Assembly (NCBI GenBank): GCA_036389275.1
Contig: DASVQE010000066.1
Span: forward strand, 1 to 64,000
Direction: 5' to 3'
Length of the DNA stretch: 64,000 nt
Origin: QHVT01 sp036389275
Lineage (GTDB): Bacteria; Acidobacteriota; Thermoanaerobaculia; Gp7-AA8
The translations under genes were made by a program, and so were the position numbers. The notes under the pieces are model-generated. The model worked only from the letters and a program-made list of their open reading frames with translations, made no database searches and was not told where the DNA came from. Positions 7,601 through 19,200 of this stretch are shown here, in pieces (position 1 is the stretch's first letter; every line of letters begins with the position of its first letter).

Positions 7601-9241
7601 ATGCACCGTTCTCTGCGTCTTCTCCTCCTCTCTCTTCTCGCTCTGCCGCTCGTCGCCGAACCGGCGTTTCGTCCCGAAGCGATCCGCGCGCATCTGAAGT
7701 TCCTCGCCAGCGATCTCCTCGAAGGCCGCGGCCCCGGCACGCGCGGCGACGCGCTCGCCACGAATTACATCGCCGCGCAATTCGAGGCGATGGGGCTGCA
7801 GCCGGCCGGCGACAACGGGACGTACTTTCAGAAGGTCTCGCTCCTCGGCATGACCATGGACGGCGCGAAGTCGCGCATCGCGTTCACGAAAAACGGCGCG
7901 CCGCTCCTCGGCCCGCTGCAGTATCGCGAGCAGTTCGCGGGCGGCAATCAGACGCAGCAGGAGAATGTCTCGCTCGATTCCGAGATCGTGTTCGTCGGAC
8001 ATGGCGTGGTCGCGCCGGAGTATCGGTGGGACGACTACAAAGGTCTCGACGCGCGCGGCAAGACGCTGGTGATGCTGGTCGACGATCCGCCGGCGAGCGC
8101 GCAGGAGCCGGAGCTCTTCAAAGGCCGCGCGCGCACGTACTACGGCCGCTGGACGTACAAATTCGAGATCGGCGCGGCGAAAGGCGCCGACGCGGTGATC
8201 CTCGTGCACACCGATCCCGCCGCCGGCTACGGATGGCAGGTGGTGCGCAACTCATGGGCCGGCGAACAGGCGTACGTGCGCAACGCGCCCGGCCAGCACG
8301 CCCTCGGCCTGGCCGCGTGGCTCACCGAGGCGACGGCGCGGGAGCTCTTTCGCGGCGCGGGACTCGACCTCGATGCGCTGACGAAAGCAGCCAGCTCGCG
8401 CGACTTCAAGCCGGTGCCGCTGAACGTGCGACTGCAGGCGCAGGTGACGAGCACGATCCGTCCGTTCGACACGAACAACGTCGTGGCGAAACTCGAAGGC
8501 AGCGATCCGGTGCTCAAGAGCGAGGCCGTGGTTTACAGCGCGCATCACGATCACCTCGGCATCGCCACGCCCGATCCCGCCGATCCTTCCGACACGATCT
8601 ACAACGGCGCCATCGACAACGCCAGCGGCGTGGCCACGATCCTGGAGATCGCGCGGGTCTGGCGCGAGAGCGCGGCGCGGCCGAAGCGGAGCATCTACTT
8701 CGCGGCCGTCGCTGCGGAAGAGCAAGGGCTTCTCGGCTCCAAGTACTTTGCGCAACATCCGCCGCTGCCGGCCGGGAAGATCGCGTTGAACCTGAACCTC
8801 GACGCGGTCTATCTCTTCGGACCGGTGACGAGCGTGACGATGATCGGCGCGGACCGGATGACGTTCTATCCGGCGGTGCAGCGCGTGACGAATGCGATGG
8901 GGCTGACCATCATCCCCGATCAGGCGCCGGAGCAAGGCTCGTACTACCGTTCCGACCACTTCAACTTCGCCAAGGCAGGCGTGCCCGCGCTGAACATCAA
9001 GCAGGGCCTCGAAGTGCGCGGCAAGCCGCCCGAATGGGGCCGCGCCCAGGCGACCGAGTATCGCGAGAAGCACTATCACCAGGCCAGCGACGAGTACGAC
9101 CCGTCATGGGATTTCGGCGCCGCCGTGCAAGCCGGCCAGCTCGCCTTCTCACTCGGCGTCGAAGCCGCGAACGCCGCGGAAATGCCGATGTGGCTGCCGG
9201 GCGAAGAGTTCTACAACGTGACGGCGGCGGCGCGGCGGTAA
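7601..9241 (+). CDS. secreted M28-family zinc metallopeptidase
   Basis: 546 residues with a Sec signal peptide (RLLLLSLLALPLVAEP). The insertion between residues about 100 and 290 (FVGHGVVAPEYRWDDYKGLD) resembles the protease-associated (PA) domain common in M28 enzymes. The catalytic domain (about 290-535) has the co-catalytic di-zinc set: H315 with D317 (SAHHDHLG), D349 (GAIDNASG), general base E373/ligand E374 (AAEEQGLLGS), D401 (NLNLDAV) and H463 (YYRSDHFNFA). An aminopeptidase or carboxypeptidase acting on exported or extracellular peptides is expected. It stands alone: a 14-bp hairpin follows 7 nt after the stop. Confidence 0.93.
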   Translation: MHRSLRLLLLSLLALPLVAEPAFRPEAIRAHLKFLASDLLEGRGPGTRGDALATNYIAAQFEAMGLQPAGDNGTYFQKVSLLGMTMDGAKSRIAFTKNGAPLLGPLQYREQFAGGNQTQQENVSLDSEIVFVGHGVVAPEYRWDDYKGLDARGKTLVMLVDDPPASAQEPELFKGRARTYYGRWTYKFEIGAAKGADAVILVHTDPAAGYGWQVVRNSWAGEQAYVRNAPGQHALGLAAWLTEATARELFRGAGLDLDALTKAASSRDFKPVPLNVRLQAQVTSTIRPFDTNNVVAKLEGSDPVLKSEAVVYSAHHDHLGIATPDPADPSDTIYNGAIDNASGVATILEIARVWRESAARPKRSIYFAAVAAEEQGLLGSKYFAQHPPLPAGKIALNLNLDAVYLFGPVTSVTMIGADRMTFYPAVQRVTNAMGLTIIPDQAPEQGSYYRSDHFNFAKAGVPALNIKQGLEVRGKPPEWGRAQATEYREKHYHQASDEYDPSWDFGAAVQAGQLAFSLGVEAANAAEMPMWLPGEEFYNVTAAARR

Positions 9242-9248
9242 GTGGTTG

Positions 9249-9280
9249 ACGGAGTTCCTCGGGAAACCGAGGAACTCCGT
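9249..9280 (+). terminator. perfect 14-bp hairpin with GAAA tetraloop
   Basis: ACGGAGTTCCTCGG-GAAA-CCGAGGAACTCCGT, no mismatch, with a GNRA-type loop, 7 nt after the M28 stop. No T-tract follows (ACGTAGTGAC), so it may be a Rho-independent-like terminator, an mRNA-stabilising end or a REP-like element. Confidence 0.55.
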
Positions 9281-9310
9281 ACGTAGTGACCTGCTGAAGT
9301 AAATAAAAAG

Positions 9311-9339
9311 TTGCTTTCCATCCTTCCGGCTGCTACCGT
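9311..9339 (+). promoter_or_regulatory. possible promoter of the giant-protein unit
   Basis: TTGCTT (9311-9316), 17 nt, TACCGT (9334-9339), within an A/T-rich patch (9297-9316) unusual for this DNA. It lies about 47 nt upstream of the GTG at 9387. Confidence 0.3.
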
Positions 9340-9386
9340 GCGCCGTCGAAAACGCTTCGTCTCCAACCACAATTTAGGAGTTTCAC

Positions 9387-10244
9387 GTGTCGGCCACTCG
9401 AGCTGCCTTCGGGCGCGGGAGCGGGAGCACGGCGGCGATGTCTCTGCTGGCCGTGGTGTTGTCGGTCTCTGTCGCGCCTGCGGCCTTTGCCGCGGCGTCG
9501 ATCCTTTTTCCCACGCCGCTGCATCTGACGCGTGAGCTCACGAATCCGGTCTCGGGCACGAAGAGCGTCGTCGATGAGTACTGCCACGGCAACCGCGTCG
9601 TCTCGGTGAGCGGCAGCCGCACCGCCATCGCCGACTACGACAAAGGGGAGATCACGGCGATCGATTTCGCCGCCGGCACGTACAGCGTGACGAAGTTCGC
9701 CGACGTCGCCGCCGCGCAAGGTCTCGGCCGCGCCAACGGCGGCGTGCGCGCGGAGTCGAAAGCGGCGGAGGCGTGGAACGTCTCCGAGCGCGGCGGCCGC
9801 GTAGTCGGCTCGCGTCCCGGCGTCGCCTTCGAAGCGGAGCAGAAGAGCGCGACCGTGCGGCAGGTGCTGCACGTCACCGCCGACAGCCAGCTCACGCTCA
9901 GCCGCGCCGCGCTCGAGGCGCTGATCGGCTACGCCTATCCGAACGCGCCCGATGCATCCGCCGACGCGGTGATGAACATGCTGCGCGAACACGGCGGCCA
10001 CACCGCCGGCGCGCTCGGCAAGAGCGACGCGCACTACCGGCTGCCGCTCGAGCACAACATCCGCGTCGAAGCGGGCAACGATTCCTTCGAGGCGCGCAAC
10101 ATCGTGATGCGCGTCGGCAACGAGCTGCCGCCCGCGGGCGTGCTGGCCATACCGCCCGGAGCGAAACGCGTCGAGTCTCCGATCGTGGCCGCGCGCCGCG
10201 AGCTCGAAGCGCTCGACCATCCCGCCGCCACTCCTCATCACTAA
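9387..10244 (+). CDS. secreted protein of unknown function, first gene of the giant-protein unit
   Basis: 285 residues starting with GTG at 9387, supported by AGGAG at 9376-9380 (6-nt spacing). The N-terminus holds a long signal peptide (hydrophobic run AAMSLLAVVLSVSVAPAAF, cleavage near AFAA). The mature chain has one Cys (EYCHGN), an early beta-rich part (TAIADYDKGEITAIDFAAGT) and a helical middle (LSRAALEALIGYAYPNAPDA). No known domain is recognised. It ends 26 bp before the 5,964-residue protein, whose start has its own ribosome binding site, so the two are almost certainly co-transcribed. A chaperone, anchor or processing factor for the giant product is possible but not supported by motif. 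Confidence 0.8.
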   Translation: MSATRAAFGRGSGSTAAMSLLAVVLSVSVAPAAFAAASILFPTPLHLTRELTNPVSGTKSVVDEYCHGNRVVSVSGSRTAIADYDKGEITAIDFAAGTYSVTKFADVAAAQGLGRANGGVRAESKAAEAWNVSERGGRVVGSRPGVAFEAEQKSATVRQVLHVTADSQLTLSRAALEALIGYAYPNAPDASADAVMNMLREHGGHTAGALGKSDAHYRLPLEHNIRVEAGNDSFEARNIVMRVGNELPPAGVLAIPPGAKRVESPIVAARRELEALDHPAATPHH

Positions 10245-10270
10245 CAGCCGTTCGCGCCAGGAGAAGCCTC

Positions 10271-13200
10271 ATGATGCGCCGCCGCCGGATCACCTATGCC
10301 ATAGCTGTCGCCATCCTCGCCGCGATGCCGGCGCTGGCGAACATCACCAGCACCAGCCTGCGCATTCAGGGCGCCGGACTGCGCGTGGTGAACGAGACCG
10401 TCACGGCCGGCATCGACATGCCGACCACCGTGCAGACGGAATTCGGCGGCAAGCAGAATGACGAAGCGGTCTCGCTCGACGGCGTCGTGGCGGTCGGCGA
10501 GCTCACCGGCCCCGGCATCGAGACTCCGATCCAGCTCACCACCGCGCCCGGCTACAAGTTCCAGATCCCCGGCCTTCCGCAACAAGGCGTCTACTACCTC
10601 CAGAACGTCCGCCTGATGAAAGGGACGGACTTTTTGCAGTACGCCAGTCCGGCAGTCTCTGTCATCACCGTCGCCGACCTGCTGCAGACCAAAGTCTCCG
10701 TGCGGCAGCTCACGCCGGAAGAGCTGCGCGCGCGCGGCATCACCGTCGACGCGCGCAACTTCGACGTTTACGAATATTCGTTCACCTTCATCATCGAAGG
10801 AAAAGAAGTCGTCATCCCGTTCCCGGTGATCATCGATCCGCGCACGCACGAAGTGGTGCGCGTGCCGGGCGAAGCCGAATACAACCTGCCGCCGGTCAAG
10901 AACGTCGAGCCGCCGCGCTGGGCGCCGCCGCAACTGATTCCGATGGAGTTCGGGCCGGACGAAGGCGATCTGCCGGAAGAGTCGAAGGACCCGATCGAGC
11001 GCGCCATCAAAGGCGGTCCGGCGAAGATCCCGGCGGCGATCGTGATCCCGAACGGGCTCTCGGTGCTGCATCAGTTCTTCGCGGTGGCGCTGACGGTGAC
11101 GAACGGCGCGCCCGAGGGAAGCAGCGCGCGGCTGGAAGACATCAAGGCCACGCTCAAGATCCCGACGGCGCTGCGCACGGTGAAGACGACGCCGCAGGTG
11201 TCGTTCGGACAGCCGGTGCCGATCGTCGAGCCGACCACCGGCGTCACGTTCCTCGTGGCGCAGTCGCGCGGCGAGGCGGAGTGGACGCTGGAAGGACTGG
11301 AGCCGGGCACGCACCGCCTCGACTTCGACCTGCGCGCCACGCTCAAGCAGGACGGGCAGGCCGACATCCCGATGCGCGCAACGCCGAGCGCCGCGGTGGT
11401 GGTGCACAACCCGCGCTTCAACATCAACTTCTCGCATCCCGACGTGGTCCGCAAAGGGATCGAGTACTCGACCTACATGTTCGTCACGAACATGAGCGGC
11501 ACCGAGCAGTCGGTCACCGTCAAGTCGGGCGTCGAGTCGTGCGACAAGAATCCGGGCGCGAACGTCTGCCGCCTCAACGGCGAGCAGACCGACCTGATGA
11601 CGATCCCGGCGAACGACATGCGGCTCATCGAGTACCGCTTGCGGCCGAACGTCACCGGACATGTCTTCGCCACGGCCGGAACGCTGAGCAGCACCGACAA
11701 CCTGAGCGCGTCGGTGTCGCTGTTCATGGGCGTGAGCGAGACCGGGATTCCGCTCTCGCCGGCCACGCTGATCATGCCGTACTACGCGCAGTACGTCAGT
11801 CCGGAGCTGGTGTCGAAGAACCTGATGCTCTTCGGCCTCGGCTACTCGCTGGCGACCGCGCCGCTCAATCAGATGACCGCGAAGTTCCCGCGCGTCATCA
11901 CCACCGACGTCTTCACCCGTGCGGTCGACATCGCGCGTGCCGGCCAGCGCATCTTCATCACCGACTCCGCCGCGGCGGCGAAGCGCGACACGATCGCCAA
12001 CCTCGCCCTCGATCTCCTCGGCAACGGCGGCTACGAGCTTCGCGAATGGGACGCGCTCCGGCGGCAGGAGAAAACCGGCCGCGCGGCGGGCGCCGCGGTG
12101 ATGCGCGAGCTCGAGGCCACCGGCCTCGCCGACGGCGCGACGATGCGCTCGTTCTTCGACGCGTTCGGCGACGCCACCGCGCATCGGCAAGGCTACGTGG
12201 CCGCGCTCGCGCACGGCACGGCCACGGGCGACCGGCCGTACGCCGTCTCCGTCGTTGGCCGCACGAGCACGCGCCGCAGCGACGTGGCGAACGAAGCGGA
12301 GTCGGGATGGGTGCGCGAGCTGGCGTTCTCCGACATCTCGCGCTTCAGCGGCGCGGGCGAGAACGGCGAGCTGGCGCTGGTCGGACGCTGGACCGAGGAC
12401 CTCGACGTGCGCGTGACGCCCTCAACCGACGGCCCGTTCGCGCTGGAGATCCTCTATCCGGCGGCCGAAGACGGCTCGCTCAAGAAAGCGCATTTCGACC
12501 TGATCGGGACGAAAGACAAGACGTTGACCATCGCGCTGGCGCGCGGCGCGGTCTCGCTCAGCGCGCTCTCCGCCGACGGCGCGAACGCGGCCTCCGGCAG
12601 CATCACCACCGTCCAGCCGCCGCCGATCACCATCCTCGGCGCGCGGCAGGATCTGCATCTCGACGCCGACGGCCACAAGGTGTCGGTGCTCTTCAGCCGT
12701 CCGGTAGGCGTCCCGACGGGCGTCGATCTGCGAACGAAGTTCACCGGCGCGATCGACTTCAACCGCGACAACGTCGTCTACAAAGCGCCGCGCCCGATCT
12801 CCGCCGCCGCGCTGCAGGAAGACGGCCGCACCGTCAACACCACCTTCGACCACTCGCTGTCGGTCAACGCCACCTACACGATCGACGTCGGCTCGCTGAT
12901 CGATCCGATCGGCGGCGCGGCGGTGTCGTTCGCCGGAAAAATCGTACCAAAAATTGATAACGATTTACCTGCCGGAATCGTGTACGGCCGCGTGGTGAAG
13001 GGCGACAACTCGCCGGTCGCCGGCGCGGACGTGCTCATCCAGCAGTACATCCCGAACAACTCCACGGCCGATCCGCAGGGAACGCCGCAGTACGACACCT
13101 CGCAGGCCGACGGCGCGTTCCTCTTCGAGTTCATCCGGCGGCAGGTCGACGCCGGCTGGGGCGGCACCTACCGCCTCACCGCGACGCACAGCGTGCAGAA

Positions 13201-16200
13201 GACGACCACGATCGAGGGATCGGTGCGCCTGCCGGGCAAGGTGCATTTCGTGACGCTGCAGTACCTCGGCCGCGGCGCGGCCGAAGGGTACGTCAAGTAT
13301 GACGACGGCAGCGTGGTGGCGAGTGCCGAAGTGGTGATCGGCAGCACGATGTTCTCGCAGTTCCGCACCACCAGGAGCGACGCCCGCGGCTACTACCGCG
13401 TCGAGGACCTTCCGGTCGGGCCGCTCACCTTCAGCGCCACCGACAGCGCCGGCAACGTCACCTACGCCGCGAACGAAGTGGCCACGCCGGGTCAGCTCGT
13501 ATCACAAAACCTATCGATTTATCGTAAACCATTTCCGGGGCTCGGCCGCGTCACCGGCGTGGTGCGCCGCAACGACACCATGCAGGCCATGGCCGGCATC
13601 CACGTCGGCGTGTACAGCCAGGGCTACGGCTTGCGCGACGGCTTCACCGACGCGAACGGCCGCTTCGAGTTCGACCGCGTACCGGCCGGCTTCATCACCG
13701 TGCTCGCCGAAGAATGGAGCGTGATGCGGCAGTCGGTGGCCGCCGACTTCGACCTGAAGGCGAACGAGATCCGGCAGGCGGACCTGCTGTTCCTCGTCGC
13801 GCCCGACATGAAGTACGCCACGTTGACCGGCGAAGTGTGGCGCGAGAACCCGCTGCAGCCGGGCGTGAGAGAGAAGGTAGCCGGCGCGCTCGTGAAGATC
13901 GAGGGCTATCGCGTCGTCACCGCCGACGCCGAGGGACGCTTCACGTACGAGAACATCCCGGTGGTCTTCTCGCAGCGGAAGATCACCGCGTACGACCCTC
14001 TGACCAAGCGCGTCAACAACTCCACGCTGCCCGACCTCACCGAGGCGGGACCGAACCACGTCGCCATCTTCATCAACGCATTCGACCGCGGCAGCGGCAC
14101 GATCCGCGTGCGCCTGCTGAACGCCGCCGGGTCGCCGGTGCCGGGATACCGCGTGATCGTGCCGGGCTTCCCGCCCGACGTGCTGCATCCGGTCGCGGGT
14201 GAGCCGGGCGTGTACGAGCTGCCGGACGTCGGCGTCGGCGCGACCTACAACATCAAGGCCGTGCCGACCGGCGTGCGGCCGCCGGACGGGCAGGCCGACA
14301 CGCGGCCTTACGGCGATCAGATGACCGAGGGCTCGGCGGCCGTGCAGTTCAACGGGCACATCGCCGCGCTCACGCTGCGGCTGCCGGGCGAAGGCACCGT
14401 ACGCGTCAAAGTGCGCTCGCAGTTCGACCTGATCACGCCGGTCACCCTGACCTATCCGGTGTGGTGGGAAGGCGAGCAGTCCACCATCCAGGAGACGCTC
14501 ACCTCCACGACCGAGAAGAACGGTGAGGCCGACTGGGCGGTCTTCACGAAGATTCCCGCGCTCGAGAACTACGGCGTCTCCAGCGCGCATCCGCAGTACG
14601 GCTACGCCGGTGCGACCGCGCAGCTCGCCTTCGACGGCGACATGAACGAGCACCTGCTGCAACTGAACACGCTCGCGATCGTGCGCGGCACCGTCTACGC
14701 GATCGACGGCGTCACGCCGGTGGCCGGCGCGTCGGTCACGATCTCCAACGGCCACAGCGATCCCGGCCCGCAGATCACCGGCCCGGACGGGCGGTTCGAG
14801 TTCGTCGATCAGCCGAGCGACACGTTCGTCACCGTCGTCGCGCAGGTGACGCAGAGCGGCATCTACCGCACCGGCTACTCCGCCGCGGGCACGCCGCGCA
14901 ACGGCGGCGTCGTCGAAGGGATGTCGGTGGTGCTGCGCAAGCGCGGCTTCGTCGACGGCAAGGTGGTCTACAAGGACTACAAGCGCTTCGATCCGAACAA
15001 CGTCGCCAACAACGTTCCCGACGACACGCCGGACGACTACAGCGACAACGCGCCGGTGCCGCTGGCGAAGTTCTACCTGCGCGAGCTCGACTTCCCGCAG
15101 CGGAGCTTCGGCCGCGCCGTCGAGCCGCTGCAGGCCGACACGGGCGGCCGCTTCGCCATCAACAACCTCTTCGTCGGGGCGCTGCGCGCCACGGCGTGGG
15201 ACTCGAACAACGAAGAGCTGCGCGGCGACTGGACCGGCCGCATCGATGAAGAAGGTGCCGAGGCCGCGCCGAAGGCGTACATCGCCATCGGCGGAGGCGG
15301 CGTCGGCTCCGCGAAGATCACGGTCGTCGATCCGAACCAGTCATACGCAGGCGTGCCGAACGCGGAAGTGAGTCTCTACGCCGGCAACGGGCGTCTGTAC
15401 GACTTCTCGAGCACCGACGCCATCGGCACGATCGAGTTCCTGCAACTGCCGATCGGCAACTACACGGTCTCCGCGTACTCGAAGTCTCTCGGCAAGACGA
15501 GCAAGGCCGAGCCGATCGCCATCACCCGCGACGGCGTCGCCGGCGCGCGGCTCGAGCTTGACTTCAGCGGCACCGTCGACGGCACGCTCACCGATCCGGA
15601 AGCGAGCAACGCGCCGGTGCCGGGGTCGGTGGTGCGGCTGAGCGCGACGAACTACTCGACGCAAGCCTCGAGCGATACGGCCGGCTTCTTCCTCTTCCGC
15701 GGCGTGCGCGAAGGCACGTTCTCGCTCGACGCGAAAGACACCGAGACCAACCGCCGCGCGCACGCGGAGCGCACGCTGAGCGTGCTCGATCCGCACCGCA
15801 CGGTGAACCTTGAGCTCGAGCCGACCGACACGCTGCACTTCGCGGCGTATCTGCCAGACGACTACGGCAACAAGTCCGACGTGCTCGCGCCGCCGATGCG
15901 CGCGGAGGCGGTGCAGCGCTGCTGGGCCGGCCTCGATCACGTGCGCCACTGCGACTACGAGCGGCAGCTCAACGGCAACCCGATCGAGTTCCCGCGCATC
16001 CTCAAGAACTCCGGCTACGGCGTGAACGTGTGGGAAGGCGGTGAGACCGAGCCCACCATTCACCTCGGCGGCATCCTGCCGCTCGGCAGCGCGGCCAATC
16101 CGCTGATCTACGTCTATCCGGCCTTCGGCGAAGTGCGCGTGCTCGTCACGCAAGGCGGCGCGCCGGCCTCCGGCGCGAAGGTGACGATCAACGGTCCGAA

Positions 16201-19200
16201 CAAGAGCGTGATCGTCTACACCGACGCGAACGGCGCGGCCGTCGCGCGCGACGTGCGCCTCGGCGGCATCTCCGTGCAGGCCAGCTCGCTCGACGGCAAA
16301 TTCACCGGCTCCACCTCCGTCACCCTGCAGCGCCAGTCGGTGCCGGTGTCGGCCACCATCGCGCTCGGCACGTATGCCGGCGTGACCGGTCTGGTCGAAG
16401 CGGAAGCAGGCGGACCGTCGGTCGGCACGCGCGTGGTCGCGCACTACGGCTCGAACACCGCCGAGATGCGCACCGACGGCGACGGCCGCTACACGTTCCT
16501 CGGCATCCCGACGCCGACCTCCGGATCGACCGGCGTCAACCTCGTCTTCATCGGGCCGGACGACACCACCGTCGGCGGCTCGATCGGCTACTCGGTCTCG
16601 TCGGCGGACGGCGTGGCCACCGTGCCGACCGTGAAGCTCGACGCGACGTCGCCGATTCTCGAGAAGATCGATCCGGCCGACGGCTCGATGAACGTCTCGC
16701 CCGATACGGCAATCACCGTCACGTTCTCCGAGCCGGTCACGAACATCGCCACGAACACCTTCCAGCTCGTCGATGCCGACGGCGGCGTGGTGAACTGCAC
16801 GTTCACGACGCGGACCCTCGCGGACGGCAAGTTCGCCGTCACCATGCATCCGCCGAAGCCGGCCACCGGCTTCCCGCTGAAGAGCAACACGCTCTACCGC
16901 GTCATCGTCACGAACGCAGTCCACGATCTCTCCGGACATTCGATCGCGGCGACGCGCGGCTTCGCCTTCACGACCTCCGACTACACCGAGCCGCGCGTGC
17001 AGAAAGTGCTGCCGGCCAGCCCGATCCCGGCCGCGACGACGTTCGAGTTCCGCTTCAACGAGCCGATCGATCCGTCGTCGTGGCAGAGCGGCGGCAACGG
17101 CGTCTTCCACGTCTACAAACTGCTCGCGCCGGGCGGCCCGAACGCGGCCGTGGAGAAGGAGCTGGTCGCGCGCGCGTTCACCGATCCCGCCTCCGGCATG
17201 GCGCTCTACATCGCGCCCGACGACGCCAACCCGATCGTCGAGGAGTCGTTCTACCGCGTCTTCTTCTCCGGCGTGCGCGACCCGCAAGGGAACACGCTCG
17301 AGCCGCAGACCTATCACTTCTATTCGTTCGATACCGTCGCGCCGTCGGTGGTGTTCGTCAATCCGCCGGCGAGCGAGCAGCTCGTCTCCGGCTCCGAGTA
17401 CGAGATCAAGGTCGACCTGCGCAACGGCTCCACGTCCGGCTCGCCGGCGACCGATGTGAAGAAAGTCGACTACTACACCATCGACGCGAACGGCATCGAG
17501 AAGCCGTTCGCGATCGTGACGCAGCCGCCGTTCTCGACCAAGATCCTCGGGCCGGAAGCGCCGGGCGGCGGCACGACGCTCAAGATCGGCGCGCAAGCGA
17601 CCGACGCGTCGGGCAACCTCGGTCCGAAGAGCAGCATCACCTGGAACGTCAAGCCGAACGCGCCGCCGCTGAACGTGGTCGTCACGCCGGCGCAGAGCGC
17701 GGCCTTCCCGTCGACGCAGATCACCGCCGACGTTACGTTCGAGGATGAAGGCTCGTTCGCGAGCGTGACCATGACCTTCAACGTGCCGCGCCTGAACGGC
17801 ACGACCGAGACGAAGAGCGTGACGCAGTCGTACTCGCGCCTGGCGTCGGGTGCGTGGCCGCTGGTGCGCTTCGTCTACACGCTGCCGCCGGATGCGAAGG
17901 GCGGCGAGAACGTCACGATCTCGACCGTCGTGGCGGACGTGCGCGGCCTCACCTCGACGCCGGTGACGACGCTCATCGCTATCACCACCGACACGATTCC
18001 GCCGAGCATTCTCTCGACGACACCGCCTCCGGGCACGTCGTTCTTCAACGGCGACAAGTACACCATCACCGCGATCGTCACCGATCCGGAGAGCACGGTA
18101 CAGAGCGTGACGTTCCTCGTCGACGGCGAGCCGTACGCGAGCGCCTCGTCGAGCGTCGGACCGAACCCGGGACAGCAGACCTTCAAGTCCGTGGTCATCG
18201 AGGCGAAGTCGAAAGCCGACGACGCGAACATTCCGCTCACCGTCACGGCGAAGGACTACGCCGGCAACCCGCGCTCGAAGACGTGGGAAGTCGTCTACAA
18301 GGGCGTCAACGATCCGAGCGCGCCGAAGGTGGCGTGGCTCTGCCCGGTCGACCGCGGCGCGATCCCGGCACTCGCGTCGAACTTCCCGCTGAAGCTGCGT
18401 CTGACCGCGGTCGACGAAGACATTCGCGCGGTGAAGTTCATCATCGGCACGGGCGGACCGACCGTCGCGGCCGCGCAGGTCGGCACGACCAGCGAGTACA
18501 CGGCGACGTACACGTTCCCGCAGACGCCGGCGCCGGGCCCGATTGTCATCACCGCGGTCGTCGAAGACACCGTGGCCGCGCATACCGTGCAACTGCCGAT
18601 CACGCTCGACGCGGTGGCGATCGATCAGACCATCACCGATCCGCAGGCCGTCACCGCGGACAACGTCGCGTCGTTCAACGGCAAGAGCATCGCCGTGATC
18701 GGCGCCAACGCGGTCTTCGCGCCGCAGGTGCCGGTGACGCTGGCGAATCTGCTCGTGCTCTCCGGCGGCCGCGTGGAGACGCTGCCGGCAACGGTCTCGC
18801 GCGAGTTCAAGCTCGACGTCACCACCACCGGCGTGACGTACGTCGACTGCGACTCGAGCGTGAATGTGAGTGAGAAGGGTTATGTCGGCGGGTGGGCGAC
18901 CACGACCGACGGACAAAACGCCGATCCGCGCGGACGCACCTACGGCAACGTGAACGCAGGCGGCGCCGACTCGAGCTCGCAAGGTTCGTACGCCGGTCTC
19001 GGCGGCATCGCCCGCGTCGGCACCACCAATCTCCCGTACGGTTCCTACATCGCGCCGCGCGAGCTCGGCTCCGGCGGTGGCGGACCGCCTACCGCACCGC
19101 CGTCCTACATCGGCGCGTCCGGCGGCGGCGCGATCTCGCTCCGCGGCGGCAGCGGCGACAACGACGCCTCGCGCGTGGTCATCGGCGGCGCGTTGCGCGC

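Noticed and set aside
9773..10270. N-terminal extension of the 5,964-residue protein back to 9773
   Set aside because: The extension is the shifted frame of the 285-residue gene; the ATG at 10271 has a ribosome binding site and begins a signal peptide.
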